From Curtobacterium sp. MCBD17_013 (GTDB lineage Bacteria; Actinomycetota; Actinomycetes; Actinomycetales; Microbacteriaceae), in NCBI RefSeq assembly GCF_003234565.1, contig NZ_QKTU01000012.1, positions 1 through 64,000 on the forward strand: a DNA stretch of 64,000 bases, given 5' to 3'. This document shows, one piece after another, positions 54,838-62,843 of this stretch (position 1 is its first letter; every line of letters starts with the position of its first letter). The notes beneath the pieces are model-generated. The model was not told the DNA's origin and did no database searches. It saw only the letters and a list, made by a program, of their open reading frames with translations. The translations under genes and the position numbers were made by a program.

Positions 54838-55206
54838 GTGACCGCTTCCCCCCGAGCCCTCGAACTCACCCAGATCGCTGCCGCCGCGGCGGACGACAAG
54901 CAGGCCGAGGACCTCGTCGCCCTCGACGTGACGGGTCCGCTCCCACTGACCGACGTGTTCCTCCTGGCGAGTGGCCGGAACGAGCGCAACGTCCTCGCCA
55001 TCGCGGACGAGGTCGAGGACCGCATGCTCCAGGCCGGTGCCAAGCCGCTCCGGCGCGAGGGGCGGAGCGAGGGTCGATGGGTCCTCCTGGACTTCGGCGA
55101 CGTCGTCGTGCACGTCTTCCACGACGAGGACCGCCAGTACTACTCGCTCGAGCGCCTGTGGTCCGACTGCCCGAGCATCCCGCTCGAGGTCCCCGTCACC
55201 CACTGA
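54838..55206 (+). CDS. rsfS: Ribosome silencing factor RsfS (Iojap family)
   Basis: A 122-aa protein that binds L14 and blocks subunit joining in starvation. Family motifs are ALDVTGPLPLTDVFLLASGR, the middle REGRSEGRWVLLDFGDVVVH and the C-terminal FHDEDRQYYSLERLWSD. Length is typical. The GTG at 54838 has GAAGGAAT just upstream. The nadD-rsfS arrangement is common; here one long disordered-protein gene separates them. Confidence 0.96.
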   Translation: MTASPRALELTQIAAAAADDKQAEDLVALDVTGPLPLTDVFLLASGRNERNVLAIADEVEDRMLQAGAKPLRREGRSEGRWVLLDFGDVVVHVFHDEDRQYYSLERLWSDCPSIPLEVPVTH

Positions 55207-55275
55207 CCGTGGTCGGGCGGCCCTCGCAGATGGTGTACGCTTGACTGGTTGCTTCCGCACGGGGGCAACCGACCT

Positions 55276-55351
55276 GGGTCTGTGGCGCAGCTGGTAGCGC
55301 ACCTGCATGGCATGCAGGGGGTCAGGGGTTCGAGTCCCCTCAGATCCACCA
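55276..55351 (+). tRNA. tRNA-Ala (anticodon GGC)
   Basis: Acceptor GGGTCTG pairs with CAGATCC (one G-U). The D arm is GCGC...GCGC, the anticodon stem-loop CCTGCATGGCATGCAGG carries anticodon GGC, and the T arm is AGGGGTTCGAGTCCCCT. Discriminator A and an encoded CCA (55349-55351) complete it. A TACGCT -10-like box lies 35 nt upstream. Confidence 0.97.
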
Positions 55352-55353
55352 TC

Positions 55354-55389
55354 ACGACGAAGGCCCCGCTCCGGTGGGGCCTTCGTCGT
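55354..55389 (+). terminator. Terminator of tRNA-Ala
   Basis: ACGACGAAGGCCCC (55354-55367) pairs with GGGGCCTTCGTCGT (55376-55389), a 14-bp perfect stem 3 nt after the tRNA CCA. Confidence 0.85.
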
Positions 55390-55442
55390 CGAGCGGGCCG
55401 TCGCTGGTCGCGATCTCGGCCGGCGGTTCGGCGGGACACCGA

Positions 55443-55448
55443 TAGCCT
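55443..55448 (+). promoter_or_regulatory. Leaderless -10 TAGCCT for the epimerase gene
   Basis: TAGCCT ends 7 nt before the ATG at 55456, another leaderless-type arrangement. Confidence 0.45.
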
Positions 55449-55455
55449 GGTCGGC

Positions 55456-56415
55456 ATGAGCGCATCGCCGCGCACCGCGGACACCTCCAGTCAGCCCCTG
55501 TCGGGGACCGAATGCTCGATCAGCGCGGGGCCGTACACGGCCACGATCGCGTCGATCGGGGCGACGCTCCGGAGCCTCCGGTACGACGGCCGTGACGTCG
55601 TCGTGCCGTTCGACGCGGACGAGGTCCGTCCGGTGTTCCGCGGCGCCGTGCTCGCGCCGTGGCCCAACCGCGTCGTGGACGGCCGGTACTCGTTCGCGGG
55701 GCAGGACCACCTGCTCGCCCTGTCCGAGCCGGAGCGTGGCCACGCGTTGCACGGCCTCGTCGCGTGGGCCGACTTCGCCGTGGCTGAACGGGCCGACGAC
55801 CGGGTGGTCCTCACCACCACCATCCCCGCGCAGCTCGGGTACCCGTTCCGGGTCGAGGTCGCGGTCACCCACCAGGTCGACGAGCAGGGCCTGCACACGA
55901 CGATCACGGGGACGAACACCGGCCCCGACGCGGCGCCCTGGGGGACCGGGCCGCACCCGTACCTCGTCGCAGGCCCCGGGCACGTCGACGACTGGACCCT
56001 GCACCTGCCGGCGCAGCAGGTGCTCGAGGTGACGCCGGACCGACTGGTCCCGACGGCGTTGTCCCCGGTGGCGGACGTCGACGACGGTGTGTTCGACCTC
56101 CGGGTGCCGGAGCGGATCGGCTCGCGGTTCATCGACCATGCCTTCACCGGGTTCGACCGTGACGCGGACGGCACGGCGACCGTGCGGGTGACCGCCGCCG
56201 ACGGCTCTGGCGTGCGGATGACCTTCGGCCCGGAGTGCCCCTGGGTGCAGGTGCACACCGCGGACCACGTCGTGCCCGAGTACCACCGTGTCGGCCTGGC
56301 GGTCGAACCGATGACCTGCGCCCCGGATGCGTTCAATGCCGGAGCCGAGCGGGGCCTCCTGGTCGTCGAACCGGGGGAGTCGGCCACGGCCTCCTGGACG
56401 ATCACCGCGGTCTGA
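55456..56415 (+). CDS. Aldose 1-epimerase (mutarotase) family protein
   Basis: A 319-aa enzyme that interconverts sugar anomers. The galactose-mutarotase fold is visible with the two active-site His: one in ERGHALHGLVAW, one in GTGPHPYLVAG. The catalytic Glu appears in VEPMTCAPDAFN. The stretch NRVVDGRYSFAGQDHLL is typical. Length fits. The ATG at 55456 has a TAGCCT box 7 nt upstream. It is a single gene between tRNA-Ala and the SOS-boxed gene at 56519. Confidence 0.93.
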   Translation: MSASPRTADTSSQPLSGTECSISAGPYTATIASIGATLRSLRYDGRDVVVPFDADEVRPVFRGAVLAPWPNRVVDGRYSFAGQDHLLALSEPERGHALHGLVAWADFAVAERADDRVVLTTTIPAQLGYPFRVEVAVTHQVDEQGLHTTITGTNTGPDAAPWGTGPHPYLVAGPGHVDDWTLHLPAQQVLEVTPDRLVPTALSPVADVDDGVFDLRVPERIGSRFIDHAFTGFDRDADGTATVRVTAADGSGVRMTFGPECPWVQVHTADHVVPEYHRVGLAVEPMTCAPDAFNAGAERGLLVVEPGESATASWTITAV

Positions 56416-56480
56416 CCGGGCGCGGAGGCGCCACGGCGACTCCGTTGGCGTGTCGTGGACGAGCGACGTACACTGCCGAT

Positions 56481-56496
56481 TCGAACATGTGTTCGA
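56481..56496 (+). promoter_or_regulatory. LexA (SOS) box
   Basis: TCGAACATGTGTTCGA fits TCGAAC-N4-GTTCGA perfectly. It is 22 nt upstream of the small gene at 56519 and shares its core with the boxes at 4039 and 56893. Confidence 0.9.
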
Positions 56497-56518
56497 TGAT
56501 CGGGAGGCGGTGGTCGCG

Positions 56519-56821
56519 GTGCCGGTGCGCGAGGCGCGAGTGGTGCGGGTGGGCACGACGGCGGCTGGCGTGCCCCGAGATCTCCTGTGGGACGGTGTCC
56601 GCTACCACGTGACCGACCGGCCGACCCGGTGGCGGGGCCGCCCGGACGAGTGGGACTTCGGACCGGGCGGCGGGGATGACGGTGCCCGCGATGCCCGGAA
56701 CGACGGGCTTCCCGCGCTGTGGCGGTTCCAGGCCACGCCGCTCGACGCCGACGCGCCGAGCGTCGTCGTCGACGTCATCGGGACCGGTGGGGGCTGGGTG
56801 CTCCTCGGCGTCGTCCGGTAG
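56519..56821 (+). CDS. SOS-boxed small protein, possibly DUF6504-like
   Basis: A 100-aa protein: PVREARVVRVGTTAAGVPRD, then LLWDGVRYHVTDRPTRWRGR, a Trp in DEWDFGPGG, and ALWRFQATP and GTGGGWVLLGVV toward the end. Its look (basic start, L-W-x-G-x-x-Y-x-V, Trp-rich) resembles, from memory, DUF6504 proteins that accompany dnaE2/imuB in actinobacteria. The assignment is tentative. A GTG at 56519 is preferred, 11 nt after GGGAGG; GTG codons at 56510 and 56525 are alternatives. A perfect LexA box lies just upstream, so it is expected to be damage-inducible with the mutagenesis cassette. Confidence 0.75.
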   Translation: MPVREARVVRVGTTAAGVPRDLLWDGVRYHVTDRPTRWRGRPDEWDFGPGGGDDGARDARNDGLPALWRFQATPLDADAPSVVVDVIGTGGGWVLLGVVR

Positions 56822-56883
56822 CGGGGCCGTGTCCACCGTCGTGCCGACGACGATCCGGCGTCCACAGCGGATGTCGGACCCGG

Positions 56884-56912
56884 TTGACATGATCGAACAC
56901 ATGTTCGAACAT
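56884..56912 (+). promoter_or_regulatory. SOS promoter of imuA'-imuB-dnaE2 with LexA box
   Basis: A perfect LexA box TCGAACACATGTTCGA is at 56893-56908. TTGACA (56884-56889) is a consensus -35. With a 17-bp spacer the -10 is GAACAT (56907-56912), and +1 falls near the ATG at 56919. LexA would therefore sit across the spacer and block RNA polymerase, and the transcript would be leaderless. Confidence 0.85.
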
Positions 56913-56918
56913 GGGGCG

Positions 56919-57758
56919 ATGCAGACGGCGGCGGCTCTCCTCGGAGAGCGGGGCGATCGGACACCGGCACCCGGTGCCCATGGTGCACGCGCGGTCCGAC
57001 AACCGGACCACGTGGCCGAGGCGCGGGCGGCGCTGGAGCGCATCACGAGCCTCCGCTCCCGGATCGCGGACATGGAGGACACGCGGATCGACACCGGTGC
57101 GCTCCCGACGTCGCCTGCGCTCGCGCCGCTCCTACCGGGTGGCGCACTCCGGTCGGGGGCGGCCTACAGCGTGCACGAGTCGGTGCTGCTGGCGATGACC
57201 ATGCTCCAGGCGGCGTCGGCGTCCGGCGCATGGTGCGCCGTGGTCGGTGTGCCGTCCTTCGGGGTCGAGGCCGCCGCGGCCTCCGGGATCGACCTGGAGC
57301 GGCTCGTGCTCGTGCCCGACCCGGGCGACCAGTGGCTGACGGTCACCGCGGCGCTGGCCGACGTCGCGACGATCGTGCTGACCCGACCGCTCGGGCGCGT
57401 CACCCCGGGCGACGTCGCTCGCCTCGGGGCACGGCTCCGGCAGCGGGGTGCCGCCCTCGTCGCGCTCGGCAGCTGGCCCGGTGCCGAGGCCTCGCTCCGG
57501 GTCACCGACTCCTCGTGGCAGGGCATCGGACGCGGGTTCGGGTACCTGTCGGAACGGCGGGCAACGGTCGTGGCGACCACTCGGGCCGGCGCTGGACGCC
57601 CACGCAGCGCCGAACTCCTGCTCCCCGCAGCGGACGGGACGGTCCAGCCGTCGGTGTCGGCGACCGCGAGCGGTGATCCGACCGGCACCCGGTCCCCGGT
57701 GGTCGTCACGACGGCCGGCGGAGACCGGGGAGCGCGTCCCGTGGCGGTGGCGTCGTGA
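56919..57758 (+). CDS. imuA': ImuA-like mutasome protein (ImuA')
   Basis: A 279-aa RecA-related accessory protein for DnaE2 mutagenesis. It resembles RecA/SulA-fold proteins in AAYSVHESVLLAMTMLQAAS and CAVVGVPSFGVEAAAASGID; the P-loop is degenerate. The block VPDPGDQWLTVTAALADVAT is typical of actinobacterial ImuA'. In mycobacteria ImuA' is needed for damage-induced mutagenesis with ImuB and DnaE2. The ATG at 56919 is chosen because the predicted transcript starts there; ATG codons at 56871, 56889 and 56901 overlap the promoter and LexA box. It overlaps imuB by GTGA. Confidence 0.88.
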   Translation: MQTAAALLGERGDRTPAPGAHGARAVRQPDHVAEARAALERITSLRSRIADMEDTRIDTGALPTSPALAPLLPGGALRSGAAYSVHESVLLAMTMLQAASASGAWCAVVGVPSFGVEAAAASGIDLERLVLVPDPGDQWLTVTAALADVATIVLTRPLGRVTPGDVARLGARLRQRGAALVALGSWPGAEASLRVTDSSWQGIGRGFGYLSERRATVVATTRAGAGRPRSAELLLPAADGTVQPSVSATASGDPTGTRSPVVVTTAGGDRGARPVAVAS

Positions 57759-59368
57759 CCGGTGGAACGGTGGCCCTCGGGGCGGGGAGTCCGCCCGTCG
57801 AGGCCCCGCCCACCCGCACGATGGTCCTGTGGTGCCCGGACTGGCCCGTCCTCGCCGCTGCGGTGGCGTCCGGGGCGGACCCCGAGCGGCCGATCGCCCT
57901 CGTGGCCAAGGGGCTCGTGTACGCCTGTTCCGCGGCCGCTCGTCACGAGGGCGTCCTCCGCGGGCTGCGCATCCGCGAGGCCCAGGCCCGGTGCACGACG
58001 CTCGTGGTCCAGCAGTACGACGAGGCCCTCGACCACCGGGCGTTCGAGCCCGTCATCCGTGCGGTCGAGGGTGCCGTGCCCGGCGTGCACGTCCTGCGTC
58101 CGGGGACGCTCGCGATCCGCTCCCGGGGGCCGGCCCGCTACTACGGCGGGGAGCACCCGGCAGCGCTGACGCTCGCGGGCATCGCGGCCGACCACGGGGC
58201 GCCGGGCGTGCGGGTCGGCATCGCGGACACCCCGTTCGCGGCGGAGCAGGCGGCACGTGCCCGGACACGCGATGTCGAGCGGGTCCGCATCGTCCCCGAG
58301 GGTGCGTCGGCGGACTTCCTGGCACCGCTGCCGTTGTCGGTCCTCGGTCGCGACGACCTCGCGATGGTGCTCGGGCGGCTCGGGATCACGACGCTCGGTG
58401 CGTTCGCGCAGCTCACGGACGAGCAGGTGCGGGACCGGTTCGGGCCGGAGGGTGCGTTCCTGCACCGGCTCGCCGGAGGCCGTGACCCACGTGCGGTCAC
58501 CGCCCGCGACGTCCCACCGGACCTGACCGTCGACGCCGCGTTCGAACCCCCGCTCGACCGTGCCGACCAGGTGGCGTTCGCGTTCCGTCGGTCCGCCGAC
58601 ACCTTCGCCGAGCGGCTCCGTGCGGCGGAGCTCGTGGCCACGACGATCCGCATCGAGATCACCGACGACCGTGGCGTCTGCCTCGACCGCACCTGGGCCC
58701 ATCCGCGGTGGTTCGACCCCGCCGACGTCGTCGACCGCGTGCGGTGGCAGCTGCAGGGCGGTACGGACCCCACCGGGCTCGAGGCCCCCGTCGCCCACGT
58801 CCGGCTCGAGGCCGAGGCGGTCGACGCGGTCACGAACCACGAGCGTGGACTCTGGGGTTCCGGGCCGGACGAGCGGGTGCACCACGGCCTCGCCCGGATC
58901 CAGGGCATGGTCGGACACGACGGGGTCGTCACGGCACGCATCGCCGGCGGTCGGACCCTGGCGGAGCGCACGCTGTTCGTGCCGTGGGGGGACACCCCGG
59001 CAGGGGGCGAGCGCGCGGTCGCGGTCGCCCGTGCACGCCCGTGGCCCGGTCGGTTGCCCGGGCCCGCACCCGCGACGGTCCTCGACCGTCCTCGGCCCGT
59101 GGACGTCGTCGCCGCCGACGGCACCCCGGTCGACGTCGACGGGCGCAGCATCCTGACCGGTGAGCCGGACCGGTTCCGCGCCGAGGGGGACCGGGGCGGA
59201 CGCTTCAGTGCGGTGGTCGCATGGGCGGGGCCATGGCCGCTCGTCGTGCGCTGGTGGGAGGCCGGGGGTCGCCGTCTGCACCGGATGCAGCTCGTCGACG
59301 CCGAGGGGCGCGCATGGACCGTCGTCCTGGCGGATGGCCGGTGGTGGGCCGAGGCGGTGGCGACCTGA
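57755..59368 (+). CDS. imuB: ImuB, catalytically degenerate Y-family polymerase
   Basis: A 537-aa Y-family polymerase homologue, the scaffold of the mutasome. The start MVLWCPDWPVLAA replaces the catalytic DMDAFFA motif of active Y-family enzymes, as known for ImuB. The little-finger half follows (VTNHERGLWGSGPDERVHHG). The C-terminal ~100 residues carry the RWWEAGGRRLHRMQLVD stretch. I could not find a clear QLxLF clamp-binding motif by eye. The GTG at 57755 overlaps the imuA' stop (GTGA), and the dnaE2 ATG shares a base with its stop (TGATG). Confidence 0.93.
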   Translation: MTGGTVALGAGSPPVEAPPTRTMVLWCPDWPVLAAAVASGADPERPIALVAKGLVYACSAAARHEGVLRGLRIREAQARCTTLVVQQYDEALDHRAFEPVIRAVEGAVPGVHVLRPGTLAIRSRGPARYYGGEHPAALTLAGIAADHGAPGVRVGIADTPFAAEQAARARTRDVERVRIVPEGASADFLAPLPLSVLGRDDLAMVLGRLGITTLGAFAQLTDEQVRDRFGPEGAFLHRLAGGRDPRAVTARDVPPDLTVDAAFEPPLDRADQVAFAFRRSADTFAERLRAAELVATTIRIEITDDRGVCLDRTWAHPRWFDPADVVDRVRWQLQGGTDPTGLEAPVAHVRLEAEAVDAVTNHERGLWGSGPDERVHHGLARIQGMVGHDGVVTARIAGGRTLAERTLFVPWGDTPAGGERAVAVARARPWPGRLPGPAPATVLDRPRPVDVVAADGTPVDVDGRSILTGEPDRFRAEGDRGGRFSAVVAWAGPWPLVVRWWEAGGRRLHRMQLVDAEGRAWTVVLADGRWWAEAVAT

Positions 59369-62300
59369 TGGGGTACAACAACCCACCGATCCCGTGGTCG
59401 GAGTTCGAGCGTGCGCTGTCGGACAAGCGCAGTCCCGGGGCAGCGCCTCCCGGTGACGGCGGTGACAGCCCGGCGTGGTCGCGCAAACGCGTCCCGTACA
59501 CACCGGCGCCGGCCTCGATCGTGGACGACGGCCTGACGGTGCCGTACGCGGAGCTGCACGCGCACTCGACCTTCAGCTTCCTCGACGGTGCGAGCCCACC
59601 GGAGCACCTGTTCGAGGAAGCCGCACGCCTGCACCTGCACGGCCTCGCACTCACCGACCACGACGGCCTCTACGGGGCGGCGCGGATGGCCGAGGTCGCC
59701 GAGACCCACTCCGACATCCGGACGGTGTACGGCGCGGAACTCTCCCTCGGCCTGTCCGAACCGCAGAACGGCGTCGCCGACCCCGAGGGCACACATCTGC
59801 TCGTCCTCGCACGCGGGCAAGCGGGCTACCACCGACTGGCCGCCGCCATGACGAGCGCACACCTGTCGCCCGGTGCGGAGAAGGGCCGGCCCCGGTACGA
59901 CCTCGACGACCTCGCAGAGCGGGCCGGTGACGCCTGGCACGTGCTCACGGGGTGCCGCAAGGGGACCGTCCGCGCCGCCCTCGAGACCGGGGGTGAGGAC
60001 GCCGCCGAGCGGGCACTGCGGGACCTGCTCGACCGGTTCGGGCGCGAGCACGTCACCGTCGAGCTCATCGACCAGGGCGACCCGATGGACACGGCCCGCA
60101 ACGACCTCCTGGCCGGACTGGCCGGGCGGTTCCGGTTGCCCGTCGTGGCCACCGGGAACGTGCACTACGCCACCCCGGACCGGTTCCGGGTCGCCACGGC
60201 GCTCGCGGCTGTCCGGGCACGCCGCAGCCTCGACGAACTCGACGGCTGGCTCCCCGCCGCCGACACGGCGCACCTGCGGTCCGGGGCCGAGATGAGCCGT
60301 CGGTTCGCCCGGTACCCCGGCGCCGTGGCGCGGAGTGTGGAGCTCGCCGACGACCTGTCGTTCCGGTTGCGGAGTGCCGCGCCGGGCCTCCCGGACCTCG
60401 ACGTGCCCGACGGGCACACGCCCATGTCGTGGCTCCGCGACCTCGTCTGGCAGGGCGCCCGGCGGTTCTACCCGGGCTCGGCCGACGGGGTCGACCCGGT
60501 CAAGCGTGACCGCATCGAGCGTGAGCTGCACGTGATACAGGAGAAGGACTTCCCCGGGTACTTCTTGATCGTGCGGGATCTCGTGCAGTACGCGCGCAGT
60601 CGGGGGATCCTCTGCCAGGGCCGTGGGTCCGCCGCGAACTCGGCGGTCTGCTACCTGCTCGAGATCACGGCGGTCGACTCGATCCGGTACGGGCTGCCGT
60701 TCGAACGGTTCCTCTCGAGCATGCGCGACGAAGAGCCCGACATCGACGTCGACTTCGACTCCGACCGCCGCGAAGAAGTCATCCAGTACGTCTACGCCAA
60801 GTACGGCCGGTTCAACGCGGCGCAGGTCGCGAACGTGATCACCTACCGTCCGAAGGCCGCGGTGCGCGACATGGCGAAGGCGCTCGGGCACAGCCCGGGA
60901 CAGCAGGACGCCTGGTCCAAGCAGGTGGAACGGTGGGGGTCGGTCACCGAGAGCACGGAGCACGACATCCCGGACGAGGTCGTCGGACTCGCGCGCGAGG
61001 TCCTCGGGTTCCCCCGGCACCTCGGCATCCACTCGGGCGGCATGGTGCTCACCGACCGACCCGTCGGCGAGGTCGTCCCCATCGAGCACGCCCGCATGGA
61101 CGGCCGGACGGTCCTGCAGTGGGACAAGGACGACTGCGCCTTCATGGGGCTCGTCAAGTTCGACATGCTCGGCCTCGGCATGCTCGCGGCGCTGCAGTAC
61201 GCGTTCGACCTCGCGGCCGACCACTGCGGTGAGCGCTGGGACATGCACGACATGCCGAAAGAGGAGCAGGGCGTCTACGACCAGCTGTGCCGGGCCGACA
61301 CCGTCGGGGTGTTCCAGGTCGAGTCCCGGGCGCAGATGGGCACCCTGCCCCGGTTGTTACCGCGGCGGTTCTACGACCTCGTGATCGAGGTCGCGCTCGT
61401 GCGTCCCGGTCCGATCCAGGGCGGCGCCGTCCACCCCTACATCCGGCGGCGGACCGGGGAGGAGCCGATCACCTACCTGCATCCGGCACTCGAACCGGTG
61501 CTCGAGCGCACCCTCGGGGTGCCGCTGTTCCAGGAGCAGCTGATGCAGATGGCGATGACCGTGGGCGGGTGCTCGGGCGAGGACGCCGACCAGCTCCGCC
61601 GCGCCATGGGGTCGAAGCGGGGGCTGGTCCGGATCGAGGCGCTCCGCGACAAGCTCTACCGCGGCATGGCCTCGAACGGCATCGAGGGCGAGGACGCCGA
61701 CGCCATCTACGCCAAGATCCAGGCGTTCGCGAACTTCGGCTTCGCGGAGAGCCACTCGATCAGCTTCGCGCTCATCGTCTACGCGAGTGCATGGATGCGG
61801 TTGCACTACCCGGGCGCGTTCCTGGCGGCACTGCTCCGGGCGCAGCCGATGGGGTTCTACTCGCCGCAGTCGCTCGTCGCGGACGCCCGACGCCACGGAG
61901 TGCAGGTGCGGCGCCCGGACATCCTGCGGTCGGGGGTCGACGCCACGCTCGAGGTCCTCGATCCCGACGCACCGCTCGGCGACGACGGACTGCCGCCACG
62001 GACCGGTTCGGACACCTGCCTGGCCCAGGAACAGGAGCCCGTCCGGCCGTTCGACCGGAGCACACCGTTCGACACGGACGACCACCGACGCGACGGTGCC
62101 TTCGCGGTCCGTCTCGGCCTGGTCGAGGTCACGTCCCTCGGCCGACGCAGTGCGGAGCGGATCGTCGCGGAGCGCGAGGCGAACGGCCCGTTCCGGGACA
62201 TGTCCGACCTGGCTCGGCGGGTGGGGCTGACCACGGCGCAGCTCGAGGCGCTCGCTGCGGCGGACGCGTTCGCGTCGTTCGACATCGACCGTCGCAGCGG

Positions 62301-62805
62301 CATGTGGTCGGCGGCGCAGGCTGCGGCGGAACGCCCGGACCAGCTCCCCGACACGCAGGTGGTCGTGCAGCCGCCGCTGTTCGGGCAGCTCACCGACGGT
62401 GACGCCTTGATCGCGGACATCTGGTCGACGGGGCTGTCACCGGACGACCACCCGATCCGGCACGTGCGGCGGGATCTCGCCCGGCGGCGCGTGCTCAGCG
62501 TCGCGGAGCTCATGACGGCCGAGACCGGGCGGCGGATCGAGGTCGGCGGGGTCGTGACGCATCGACAGCGTCCCGCCACGGCGTCCGGGATCACCTTCAT
62601 GAACGTCGAGGACGAGACCGGCCTCGTGAACGTGATCTGCAGCGTCGGCGTGTGGACACGGTTCCGTCGGGTCGCCCGCGAGGCACCGGCGCTCGTCGTG
62701 CGGGGGATCCTCGAGCGGTCACCCGACGGTGTGGTGAACGTCGTCGCGGACCACATGGAACGGTTGCCGCTCGCGGTCCGGACGCGCTCCCGCGACTTCC
62801 ACTGA
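59368..62805 (+). CDS. dnaE2: Error-prone DNA polymerase DnaE2
   Basis: An 1145-aa C-family polymerase that carries out translesion synthesis during SOS. The PHP domain starts YAELHAHSTFSFLDGASPPE. The catalytic Asp motif is EPDIDVDFDSDRREEVIQYV, and GRGSAANSAVCYLLEITAVD is another polymerase-core mark. The C-terminal OB domain includes GITFMNVEDETGLVNVI. It lacks the tau-binding tail of DnaE1, as expected for DnaE2. It is the last gene of the cassette. The N-terminal ~50 residues are polar and poorly conserved. Confidence 0.97.
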   Translation: MGYNNPPIPWSEFERALSDKRSPGAAPPGDGGDSPAWSRKRVPYTPAPASIVDDGLTVPYAELHAHSTFSFLDGASPPEHLFEEAARLHLHGLALTDHDGLYGAARMAEVAETHSDIRTVYGAELSLGLSEPQNGVADPEGTHLLVLARGQAGYHRLAAAMTSAHLSPGAEKGRPRYDLDDLAERAGDAWHVLTGCRKGTVRAALETGGEDAAERALRDLLDRFGREHVTVELIDQGDPMDTARNDLLAGLAGRFRLPVVATGNVHYATPDRFRVATALAAVRARRSLDELDGWLPAADTAHLRSGAEMSRRFARYPGAVARSVELADDLSFRLRSAAPGLPDLDVPDGHTPMSWLRDLVWQGARRFYPGSADGVDPVKRDRIERELHVIQEKDFPGYFLIVRDLVQYARSRGILCQGRGSAANSAVCYLLEITAVDSIRYGLPFERFLSSMRDEEPDIDVDFDSDRREEVIQYVYAKYGRFNAAQVANVITYRPKAAVRDMAKALGHSPGQQDAWSKQVERWGSVTESTEHDIPDEVVGLAREVLGFPRHLGIHSGGMVLTDRPVGEVVPIEHARMDGRTVLQWDKDDCAFMGLVKFDMLGLGMLAALQYAFDLAADHCGERWDMHDMPKEEQGVYDQLCRADTVGVFQVESRAQMGTLPRLLPRRFYDLVIEVALVRPGPIQGGAVHPYIRRRTGEEPITYLHPALEPVLERTLGVPLFQEQLMQMAMTVGGCSGEDADQLRRAMGSKRGLVRIEALRDKLYRGMASNGIEGEDADAIYAKIQAFANFGFAESHSISFALIVYASAWMRLHYPGAFLAALLRAQPMGFYSPQSLVADARRHGVQVRRPDILRSGVDATLEVLDPDAPLGDDGLPPRTGSDTCLAQEQEPVRPFDRSTPFDTDDHRRDGAFAVRLGLVEVTSLGRRSAERIVAEREANGPFRDMSDLARRVGLTTAQLEALAAADAFASFDIDRRSGMWSAAQAAAERPDQLPDTQVVVQPPLFGQLTDGDALIADIWSTGLSPDDHPIRHVRRDLARRRVLSVAELMTAETGRRIEVGGVVTHRQRPATASGITFMNVEDETGLVNVICSVGVWTRFRRVAREAPALVVRGILERSPDGVVNVVADHMERLPLAVRTRSRDFH

Positions 62806-62843
62806 CCGGGCGGCGAGCAGGGGGAGGGGCGAGCCGGGCGGGG

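Noticed and set aside
57755-59368. Calling ImuB an active DNA polymerase IV
   Set aside because: The catalytic N-terminal Asp motif is replaced by LWCPDWP, as in the non-catalytic ImuB group.
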